64,000 nt of DNA from Phalacrocorax aristotelis (lineage: Eukaryota > Chordata > Aves > Suliformes > Phalacrocoracidae), in the NCBI RefSeq assembly GCF_949628215.1, contig NC_134282.1, forward strand, positions 15,356,723-15,420,722. Reading direction: 5' to 3'. The notes beneath the pieces were generated by a model. It ran no database searches and was not told the origin of the DNA. It saw only the letters and a program-made list of their open reading frames with translations. This document shows positions 55,243 through 64,000 of the stretch, piece by piece (position 1 is the first letter of the stretch; each line of letters starts with the position of its first letter). The position numbers were made by a program, and so were the translations under genes.

Positions 55243-57918
55243 ATGAACCAGCACTTCCTTTTCCTTTTCTTCCTCTCCTTCCATCCCCATAAATGCCAAG
55301 ATCAAATTGTGGGTGAAGATCTGGATGAAATGCCCGAAGACTACCAGGAGGTCTACAGAGGGACAAGAAATGACGTCAAAGAGATTCCAAAGATTACAAA
55401 GCCCTTCGTTTCTGAGATGATCTTTGTAGAAACCAGCATCACTGCTATAAGGAAAGGTGCCTTCAGGTACATGCCCAACCTGATCAAGATTTTGTTTATT
55501 GGCAACAAGATCAAGACAGTTGAACCTGGAGCCTTTGATAGTTTGAAGAAGCTGAGGGACTTGGAGATATCTGGTGCCTTGTTAGAAGAACTACCTGTGG
55601 GCACTTTCCAAAACCTCCCAAGCTTGCAAAAGCTGGACCTGAGAGACAGCCACCTCAGATGCATCCCCAAAGGCCTGTTTAATGGGCTGGAAAATTTGGG
55701 AGAGCTCTCACTGCACATCAATGTAATCCATTCACTTCCAGAAGGCATTTTTGATTCTCTTGTCAATTTAACATTTTTGGACCTGGCTAGAAACAGGATC
55801 ACAACTCTTCCTGGGGATGCCTTTAGCAAACTTCCCAGGCTGCAAGTCCTCCGGCTGTATGAGAATGAGTTGCAGGACCTCCCAGAGGGGCTGCTAGACA
55901 GTCAGCTGGGGCTGCTGGAGCTCAGCCTCCAGAGGAATAGGCTCAGGGCATTGCCACCCATGCTCCTGAGGAGCCTGTCTCACCTGGAGAAACTCCTCTT
56001 GGACAACAACCTCATCAGGGTTCTCCCACCTCAGGGCTTTTTTGGTTTAAAAAAATTGAAGCTGCTGACTCTGGGTTCAAACCACGTTACAGAGCTCCCT
56101 TGCTGCCTTTTTGATACCATGCCACACCTGCGTGAGCTTGACCTGGGCAGGAACAGTTTGGCCATGCTTCCAGATGGCATCTTTGTCAACCTCACATCTC
56201 TTGGCAAACTCATCTTGTCCCACAACCAGCTAGCAACCCTACCAAGAGGAGCCTTCACTGGGCTCAGCAAGCTCTCAGAACTCCAGCTGGACACAAATCA
56301 GCTCTCTGCTATGGATAATGAGGTCTTTGCCTCTCTCCCAAACCTGAAAACACTCAATCTTCGGAAGAACCAGCTGGAGAGTGTCCCCCGAGGTCTCCTG
56401 GACCCCCTGAAGAAGCTCAGCTCAGTGTATCTGAGTGGGAACCCATGGAGATGTGACTGCAATCTTTGCTACCTGCACAGCTGGATCCTGGGCAACAGTG
56501 AGAAGGTCAAATTGTCCACTCAAGTGTCATGCAAGAGTCCCCCCCACCTGGCAGGGCAAGCAGTGACATCACTGAGGGACGACCACTTAATTTGCCCAGC
56601 TACTCTGCCTCTTTCATCTTCTTTTGCCCCACCTCATCCATTCACCTCCACATCATCACAAGAGATATCAACCTTGCTGTCGCCTGGAGCCTTGCCCACT
56701 GCAGCACCAGCCATGTTGTCACTGTCAGCCTTTCCCATCATGGCACTGCCAACCATGCTGTCACCTGTGGCCACCCCTGCCATGTTGCCAATCATGCCAA
56801 TGGAGACCTTCAGTGCTCCATCACCAACCATGCTATCTAAGGCCTTCATCACCACCCCATCATCAGGTGGGCTACCAAAGACTTCCATCACTGTACCATC
56901 ATCAACCGTGCTGCCAAAGGCCTCTGTCACCCCCTCATCATCAGCTGTGCTGCCAAAGACTTCCATCAACACACCATCACCAACTGTGCTGCCAAAGGCT
57001 TACATCAATACACCATCACCAGCTGTGCTGCCAAAGGCTTACATCAATACGCTATCACCAGCTGTGCTGCCAAAGACCTCCATCAACACACCAACTGTGC
57101 TGCCAAAGACCTCCATTAACATGCCATCATCAACCGTGCTGCCCAAGGCTTCCATCACCGCTCCATCACCAGGTGTGCCACAGGAGGCCTTCAGCCTGCG
57201 TCCAACCCCATCCATCATAAGCCTTCCGCCTCCTGGGGCCACCAGACCAAAGCCTGTACTGTCCACTCTGGCTTCTGCCACTACTCCAGTGCCAACCAGC
57301 CCACTGGCAGCCACCACCAGACAAGTGCCTCCTGCTCTTCTGGTGCCCACGGAGAGGCCAGCCACCATCCCATGGGGGAAACCCAGCACCTCTCTTGTCT
57401 CAGCACCTCCCATGGCACTCTGGCCACCCCCCAGGACTGCTGTGCTAGGCAGGGTCCCGCTGGCCTCACACTCCCCATCCCACCATGCTCCTGCAGCAGA
57501 CAGGGAGCAGGATCATGCCACTGCATGGGGCTTGTCCATGGTTGGCACCCAGCCTACTACTACTGCCCCCCACCATGCTCCCACCCCCGCAGACACCATC
57601 CTGCTCCCGACGTCTCTTGTCCCCCTGCCACCAGACCATACAAGCCCCTGGCTGGCCTCCCAAACCCTGGCCCACAGTGGCCACCATGCCTGGGGCTTTG
57701 CCCTGTGGTCCAGCCCACAGCACTGCCAGGTCTCCCTGGCCCTGGGCCTGGCTGCACTGGTGCTGCAGGTGGGCTGCACGCTGCTATGGGGGATGCTCGC
57801 CCTTCTCCTTCACCAAGCCACCTGCCGCCAGGACCACCCCTTGCTGCCGGTGAGGCTGCTGAGACTTCAAGCTCTGGCTGCCCCGGGGTTACCCGAGCAA
57901 GCCCAGGCACCGCTTTGA
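55243..57918 (+). CDS. CPN2-like transmembrane LRR protein with mucin-like repeat stalk (891 aa)
   Basis: I do not know a named human counterpart at this locus. Order of parts: signal peptide (about 1-17); an acidic segment with two Tyr (about 20-40) in place of a Cys-rich LRRNT; about 14 LRRs of 24 residues; LRRCT (NPWRCDCNLCYLHSWIL, near 402-453); a Ser/Thr/Pro/Ala-rich stalk of about 370 residues with 13-residue tandem repeats (about 527-650); one transmembrane helix (about 830-856) and a tail of about 35 residues. The first LRRs (MIFVETSITAIRKGAF and LRDLEISG) and the LRRCT resemble CPN2 most, but the CPN2 C-terminal domain is absent. The plan (LRR head, mucin stalk, one helix) resembles GPIb-alpha. 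A splice acceptor (cctttttttcag, ending 55238) sits five bases before the ATG, as in its neighbours. The frame is intact, so it is probably functional; ligand and tissue are unknown. Confidence 0.88.
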   Translation: MNQHFLFLFFLSFHPHKCQDQIVGEDLDEMPEDYQEVYRGTRNDVKEIPKITKPFVSEMIFVETSITAIRKGAFRYMPNLIKILFIGNKIKTVEPGAFDSLKKLRDLEISGALLEELPVGTFQNLPSLQKLDLRDSHLRCIPKGLFNGLENLGELSLHINVIHSLPEGIFDSLVNLTFLDLARNRITTLPGDAFSKLPRLQVLRLYENELQDLPEGLLDSQLGLLELSLQRNRLRALPPMLLRSLSHLEKLLLDNNLIRVLPPQGFFGLKKLKLLTLGSNHVTELPCCLFDTMPHLRELDLGRNSLAMLPDGIFVNLTSLGKLILSHNQLATLPRGAFTGLSKLSELQLDTNQLSAMDNEVFASLPNLKTLNLRKNQLESVPRGLLDPLKKLSSVYLSGNPWRCDCNLCYLHSWILGNSEKVKLSTQVSCKSPPHLAGQAVTSLRDDHLICPATLPLSSSFAPPHPFTSTSSQEISTLLSPGALPTAAPAMLSLSAFPIMALPTMLSPVATPAMLPIMPMETFSAPSPTMLSKAFITTPSSGGLPKTSITVPSSTVLPKASVTPSSSAVLPKTSINTPSPTVLPKAYINTPSPAVLPKAYINTLSPAVLPKTSINTPTVLPKTSINMPSSTVLPKASITAPSPGVPQEAFSLRPTPSIISLPPPGATRPKPVLSTLASATTPVPTSPLAATTRQVPPALLVPTERPATIPWGKPSTSLVSAPPMALWPPPRTAVLGRVPLASHSPSHHAPAADREQDHATAWGLSMVGTQPTTTAPHHAPTPADTILLPTSLVPLPPDHTSPWLASQTLAHSGHHAWGFALWSSPQHCQVSLALGLAALVLQVGCTLLWGMLALLLHQATCRQDHPLLPVRLLRLQALAAPGLPEQAQAPL
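56821..57190 (+). repeat. 39-nt tandem repeats encoding a 13-residue mucin-like unit
   Basis: About nine to ten units with a consensus near PSPAVLPKTSINT. The central units are most alike (PSPTVLPKAYINT, PSPAVLPKAYINT, LSPAVLPKTSINT), one unit is shortened by six bases in frame, and the outer units are degenerate. Ser, Thr and Pro content suggests O-glycosylation. This pattern is expected to vary in copy number between individuals. Confidence 0.85.
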
Positions 57919-58521
57919 GCCTTGCTGCCCCTGCATGACCTGGGAAATACCCATTGCCCTCCTTTGGGGTCTGGAGCTTGCTGGCAATGGAGTGTGTATG
58001 TCACAGGGTGTGGACCAGCATCGGTGTGGTGCAGTCCCCCAGGGATGGGTGTCCCAGCACCCAGACTGTTTTGAGGTGCCTCCCAGCTGGCCCCTGGAGA
58101 TGCTGTGAGCCTGGAAAGCCTATGCCCAGTGTCACTGCCTGACGGGCCCTTCTGCCAAGCGACACTAGATGGCATCCCGACACAGGCAGTGGCTGCCACT
58201 GCATGCCCAGGGCCACCGGGAGCAGAGAGGGCAACCGAAATGCTGGAGACCCGGCACCCTGCCGGCTAGGGACCTCGCTGGACCTCAGACACTGCCCACT
58301 TTTGCTTGCAGGGTCTGGTCGGGGCTCCTGCCGGGATCTCCTCCCATCCCTGGCGGGTACCTGCAGGGTACAAGCAGTCCTTGGGGAAGGACTTCTCAAG
58401 GCTTCCTGCCCCACACCCCAGCCTCTTCCCCACGTCATGTTACACGAGGTGTCAGTACCTGTATGTCTGTCATAACACTCTGACCTCTTCCCCTCTCTTT
58501 CTCCCTTTCCTCCTCACTGAT

Positions 58522-58527
58522 ATTAAA
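58522..58527 (+). terminator. Candidate poly(A) signal ATTAAA of the fourth LRR gene
   Basis: ATTAAA about 600 bases after the stop, preceded by a C/T-rich stretch. No other AATAAA or ATTAAA lies between it and the stop that I could see. Confidence 0.4.
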
Positions 58528-58559
58528 GCTTCCCCTGCATCTCTGCCGTGCACTGAAGG

Positions 58560-61500
58560 GCTGGCAAGAGTAGTTTTTTCATCCCAGGGCTTTTCTCGTT
58601 GCGACCTGCTGCAGGGGATTCCTGTTGCTTGCTAAAGCATGGTGGGCGCAGTCAGTGCCGCCATCAGGGACTGGGGTAGGACCAGGGCTGCACATCCTCC
58701 TGCAGGCAGCGATGCAGGGAGAAAATAGACATGCTTTTCTTCCCCCTCTTAAATCTCATGTGCCAAAAACCTCATTGTGATGCTGCCTGCCCTGGCAGAG
58801 TATAAGCATGACCGGCCACGTAGTGCTCATACCATAACTTCACCTGACACTGAGCCCTGACTGCCCGCTAAGTACCAGGTCTTCTGAAGCTCAGGAGGAG
58901 AGGGGTAACTCTCCTCGTAAATACAGGTTTGATGTGCGCCTTCACCTCTGCAGTCCTGGGATGCTGCCAGGGCCAGGAAAGTGCCAAACTTAAACAAAAG
59001 TGGTTGTTTCTTTGGGTTTTCTGGAAGTGCTGAAACTTTCACTAGAAAGATTTACCTTTAGCCCAAGAGATTTTTTCGCTGATGAACACAGGGGTTGTTC
59101 CTTGGTTTGGGTCTTTGGGTACCTTATTATCTCTAGGCTCTGTGCTGACTTTGCTCTGTGCCAGGCAAGCTGCTCCCAGATTTAATCACCCTGGTTCCTA
59201 CAGGGTTGCAAGCATCTGTCTTCAACTCCTCGTGTTTGCTGCCAGCGCCTGCGCCATCCTGCTCTGCCTTTGGGTGCCCTTCCCCAGGTACAACGTGTGG
59301 GGCTGCCTGGCTTTGGGGGGGGTCTCAGGGGGTAGAACCCCTGAAAATCAGTAGCCTGGACATGTGCTGGGCAAAGAGCCGTGGGGAAGTGTCTCAGAAA
59401 CCTGGCTGGAGACCCCCAATGCCCTGCCTGTTGCAAGGCCAAGGGAGGTGGAAGGGGGCTTCATGTTAGGGTACGTGCTTGCAGCGATGAATGAGGGATG
59501 TGAATATATGTCTTTGCTAAGAGCCTGTGCAGTGTTACAGGCCCTCCGGCTGCTCCTTGAAGTCCTGCTGATGGCTGTGAAATACGGGAGGCAAACGCAG
59601 GGCAGCACATCTGGGCGGGATGGAGCTAGCGGCTCCGGCTCCGGGGCTGGCACGGTGGGTAATGAGACGCAGATGAGTGGGAAGGAGTGTTTTTCCTGGC
59701 AGTACAGATGGGCTCGACTTAATACTTGATTTAGAGGGTTTGAAAGCAGGGCCTGGCTGCTGGGGAACAGACCCCGAGCACTTCCCAGGGCAGTGAGGGG
59801 GGGTCTGTGCTGGCTTTTCAGATATTTAATGGCCCAGTGCAGTCTAAACAGGGAAGTACTTTGGGGTGAGATTAGCACAACATAATCACATCTTAAAAGG
59901 TCTTCAGAGACACAAGGCACGTCCGCTCTCATATTAATTACTTGTTATTAATAAAGCTGGGGTCAGGCTAGAGGTGTTCACTCCGGAGCATGCTGATTCC
60001 CTCTGTGCAGAGCAGTGGTGTGTCTGAAAGCAGCACAAAGCTCCGCAGCCTCCACCTGTGCCCGTCCTGCTCTGGAAACCAAATGGCCAGCATTCCTACA
60101 GCCACCTTTAAAACTAATTTGCCCCATAATACCCCGAAAGGGCCACGTCTTTCTAAGTCCCCAGAACACCTCCGAGTGCTGTGAAATAATAATAGCCAGG
60201 GTGTTCTCAGCACGGGAATTTCCTGCTATGATTGATTTCTAATTTGCAATGAAAATATAGCCGCCATGTTCCCAGGGACAGGCTGGTGCAGCTGGCTCGC
60301 AGGCAGGAGTCAGCTCCCTCCATTGCTATGGGGCTGATCCCTGGAGGGCTTTGGCTCTGCTGGGCTGGGAGGAAATAGCAGCTGTTTTCCCCTGCTCCCT
60401 CTGGTGTCCCCTGGGAGGGAGGAGGCTGAGAGGCAGGAGGGATGCAGCATGTCCTAGGGGTGATGTGCCTGGGCACCCTGTGGGGGAACGTGGTTGGGTT
60501 TCCTGATCGCTGAGCAAAGGCAGCCAGAGAGCACACGGGGATGGAGCAGAGCGTGGGAGATCTGCACCAGGGAGACAGACCAGTGTACAGGTTTGCTGCT
60601 TCAGAGCTGCACTTTGCTGCGATGCCAAGGAGAGGCTGTCCTCCCAGCAGGGAGGTACATGGCCAAGTAAGGTGCCATGGGAGTGCACAGCCCGCAGCAC
60701 ACCCTCCCTGCTCTGCTGTGTGCAGCCTGGGCATCCTTTTGCAGGACAGCCATTGCACTGAGTAGCACTTGATGAATTTTTAATCTGTGAATTTCTCTGG
60801 TTTCTCTGAACTAGGAAGATTTTAGCATCCGCAGCACCCTGTGGTGAGGAGTGCCTAGGATTGCCCACACACTGAACAAGGCAGCACCTCCCTTGCTCTC
60901 CCCCTGCTTACTGTTCCTTGCATGGGATGCCCCTGGTTCTTGCACTGGAAAAAAAAAAAAGAGGTGAGCATCCCTGTGTGGCATCTCCAGGCTTCTTGTG
61001 ACACTGTAAACCTCTTCCCAGTTTCTGTGACTGCCTGAAGTCCGCCTCAGGTGACAACCAGTTAGAAGCAGAGACATGACACTGTTCATGCATGTCCTTG
61101 AGTGGCACTGGGAACGGGGGTCCCCAGCATGGTCTGGGAGTCCCACAGCTGCTGCTGGCTCTCTTCCTGCCCTGTGCAGACGAGATGTGGTTCCCACAGC
61201 CCTGCCACTCATGCTGCAGTGCTTGCCTGTAACCCCTCTGCCCGTCAGCCCTGCTGGGAGCCCCCATGCTGCGGGTACGGTGGACTGTCCCTGCCACCTG
61301 CCTCCGGTCCCCTTCCTGCCCTGGGGCACCCTGCGGGCAGGAAGGGGACTCGTGAGCAACAGCCCTTTCTTGTGGCTGGTAGGAGGGGGGCAATGAACAC
61401 CTGCATGGGGGGATTTGCACAATAACCCAGTTGGGGAGCAAACCTGAGCCTCTGGCGGGCGAGTCCCACTGCTGGCTTGCTGCTGGGAACCTGCCCCAGC

Positions 61501-64000
61501 CTGCAACTGCACCGCCACAGCTTCCTCCCTGGGCGCCCGCCTCGTGTGCCGGCCCCAAACACGTGCCATAGCTGTGCTGGGAGTGGTGTCTCGCAGGCTG
61601 CTGGTGTGGTTTGAGCCCCCACGTCTCTCACAGCCGTCTGCCCCGGCAGGGTGGGGTGCTGGGGGCTGGCTGCTCTGTGTGCTGCGGGCAGGGCAAGAAG
61701 GGGCTGGTTTGACACTGGAGCCTATAGGAGCAGGGAGGTGCTGGCAGTGTTGCCTGGAGAGGTGAGATGGATGACATGGGACCTGCAGGGTGAGGACCTG
61801 AGCTGGGGCAGGTACCTGGCAGAGGCAGCTACAGCTGCTGGGATCAGCCTGGGACAGCTGAGCAGGCATGTCCAGCACCCATCCATCCCCTATTGCGCTC
61901 GGCAGAGGTGACTGTGGGCTGTCAGTCATTGCTTGGTGTTGCTGCTGTGCCCCCTCGATGCTGGTGATGGTTTTGAACACCAGCACCACTCCTCCATGTA
62001 TCTTCTGGATGGTCTGTTTCTCCCTCCCCATCCTTCCCCTGCATCACCCCTCTCTGCACCCACTCATGGCACCCATCCAGCTGCATCAGGCTGCTCCTTG
62101 CTGACAAGCCGTGTGAGATGCACAGGGCAGGAGATGACCTGGGGCATTCATTTGTTTGCTTTGGCCTTGGCAACTCTCAACCCTACTGCAACAGGACTGC
62201 AGCCACGTCCCACTGGGGCAGGGGCCTGACCTCCCCCAGGGCAACTGGGGCAGCGAGAGGACACCCAGCCATGGGGGACAGGGCTCAAGGGGGGTGCAGG
62301 GCTGGCATGCCCAAGGTTCCTATCCGTGGTCCACCTGCTTCATGCCTTGTGCTGCCCATGCTTTTATCCAGGATCTGGGCAGGGCAGTAGAGCAAGGACA
62401 AGGAAACCCAGCCAGTGCATCCTCCCCTGGGCAGCGGGAGAGCCCGGAGGGGCGGAAGTCGCCTGTTTGTTTAAGGTGCAAACAAGTGCTGTTAATCTGC
62501 TGCCTGTTTGTATTTCTTTAGAGCCCCCGAGTGTTGGGGGAGCAGAGATGGGGTCTGCCCTTTGTGTGGGGGCAGGATCAGGCTATTGGAAGTGGAGGTG
62601 AGAAAACACAGAGGGGCAGCTGGAACCTGCTTTGGGAGGGAAAGATTTTTTTCGGCTATTTATGATAATTAGCGGGAAACGTTCCTCAAGCATTTCAGAT
62701 GATTCTGTAATGAAGTTGGGCTGAACGTTCCTGCTTTGTTCCCCTGGAACCATTAAAAATCCCCCTTCTTTGGCTGCCTTAATGCAATGCTGAAAAGGCA
62801 CAATGGCATAAAAGTGCCTCTGGGCAGGGCAGCACGCCTCCTGCCCTACCAGATAGAGCCCTTCAGAGCCCAGATTTTCTGGGTTATAAACCTCAGCACT
62901 CGCAACGTTTATGCAAAGGCTGCTGTGGATCCCGCGCCCAGGGATCCAGCACTCACATGCCGGTCAGTACGTGTGAATGCCAGCCGGCCAGCACCACCAA
63001 GCTTGCAGCACGCTCGGGGGGGAACACAACGGCCAATGCAAACACAGTGGGGTGAGAGAGAACAGGCGCAGCAAGGGTACCATCACTCCACTTTCCTATA
63101 AAAGCTGCATTCTCCCTGTAGTTGTGGCTGGCAATTTGCCAGGGTGAAATGCTGCACAGGGAGGCAACTCATCCTTGTGCAGGGGGAAATGGGGAGCCCA
63201 GCCCCAAGGAAAGCTCTTCTAGGTCAGTGCTGCCCTGGGCCAGATCCTGCCCTGCCCACTAGGGCCAGGCAGTCCCCAGGCACTGGCACAGAGCAAGGCG
63301 CGTGAAATCCAGCTGTGACCCTCTGGGTTGATCACTATTAAGCTGCAGGAGCTGGCTTGTTCTCCTCTTGCTTTTAGCAGTGGAAGACTTCTTCAGCATA
63401 AGTGATGAAAAGAAAATCCACCCGCCTGATCTCACGCATCTATCAGCACTATTTCCCCAAGGATGATATGTAAAGCTAATGAGAGCTCTCCTGCTAAAGC
63501 AGTGATAAAAAGGGAAAATGGCAGGAGCTTTTAGCATACTGGTGGGGGCTGAATGTGGTGGTTTTCAGTGTCCCCATCAATATTCTGATCTGGACACTGG
63601 GCTACAGCTGTCTGGGGGGAAGCTGCTGCCCTCCAGCTCCTCCTTCGACTAGGTGAGGGTGTCTGGGGAGCACTTGGGCACCCAGCATGGGCACCCAGCA
63701 GCAGCACAAGCCTGTAGGGCTGTGAAGATGGGAGGGTGCTATGCCTGCTGGCCAGACACCTTCCTTCCCAACCACAGCCGGCATTATTTAGGTGGTGAGT
63801 GCTAATTGGGATATTACATCACCCTTAATGCCCACCTGCTGCCCCATGGCTGGAGCTGACATGCCCCTCTATGGCATTAAACCATCAAGCTGGGGAGGAG
63901 AGGCTAAGGGCTGGGAGAACAGCTCCCTGGGAGCTGCCCCATCTCTCTACCTCACCTGCCCTGGCCATAATCAAGAGGTCATCTCAGTGCCCTCACTCCT
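58560..64000. other. Distal interval: no gene seen
   Basis: GC-rich sequence broken by AT-rich islands at about 59.8-60.26, 62.62-62.80, 63.33-63.54 and 63.78-63.88 kb. A reading frame of 406 codons on the - strand (60811-62031) is low-complexity and lacks any domain. In human the same side of CPN2 leads to the HES1 regulatory region, so distal enhancers would not be surprising; that is inference. Confidence 0.5.

Noticed and set aside
55243-57918. Assigning the fourth LRR gene as GP1BA
   Set aside because: The overall plan is similar, but the LRR sequence is closer to CPN2, the gene has twice as many LRRs, and the human GP1BA locus is on a different chromosome; kept as CPN2-like.
60811-62031. 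406-codon open frame on the - strand
   Set aside because: Low-complexity Ser/Pro/Gly/Ala/His composition, no domain, no signal peptide or splice context, and it lies in GC-rich sequence where stop codons are rare.

Overview
This is a vertebrate nuclear window, most likely avian. The protein-coding content reads as tetrapod orthologues, an intron carries the 3' end of a CR1 LINE (the dominant retroposon of birds and other sauropsids), introns are compact, and there is an abrupt change from AT-rich to GC-rich sequence. The species cannot be named from the sequence. All recognised genes are on the + strand. Their order matches the inverse of human 3q29: ATP13A3, GP5, LRRC15, CPN2. A fourth leucine-rich-repeat (LRR) gene follows that I do not know from the human locus.

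Layout. 1-379 is intron. 380-23658 holds the last 24 coding exons of ATP13A3, a P5B-type ATPase: about 966 residues running from the actuator domain to the C-terminus, in one continuous frame with every junction in phase. Its 3'UTR probably ends near 27.9 kb. GP5 (platelet glycoprotein V) lies at 31752-33725. A GC-rich, gene-free stretch follows (about 35.3-42.7 kb). LRRC15 has a TATA-like promoter and a non-coding exon 1 near 42.76-42.85 kb and its coding exon at 44194-45918. CPN2 is encoded by a 12-nt first coding exon (48760-48771) plus 49713-51359. The fourth gene, at 55243-57918, encodes an 891-residue protein. Its LRR domain is closest to CPN2, but it continues into a long Ser/Thr/Pro-rich stalk with 13-residue tandem repeats, a transmembrane helix and a short tail. 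From 58.5 kb to the end I see no gene, only a few AT-rich islands that may be conserved regulatory elements.

How the genes relate. ATP13A3 is a house-keeping endosomal polyamine transporter and is unrelated to its neighbours in function. The four LRR genes share one architecture: a single large coding exon with a splice acceptor just before or at its start, and an untranslated or nearly untranslated first exon. They are best read as an old tandem array. GP5 belongs to the thrombocyte/platelet GPIb-IX-V receptor, LRRC15 is a cell-surface matrix-interacting protein, and CPN2 is the secreted carrier subunit of plasma carboxypeptidase N. The fourth gene looks like a membrane-tethered, mucin-stalked relative of CPN2 with an overall plan like GPIb-alpha. 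It is the best candidate here for something poorly described. A second notable point is that ATP13A3 appears to have gained an early stop codon while the lost C-terminal tail is still readable after it.
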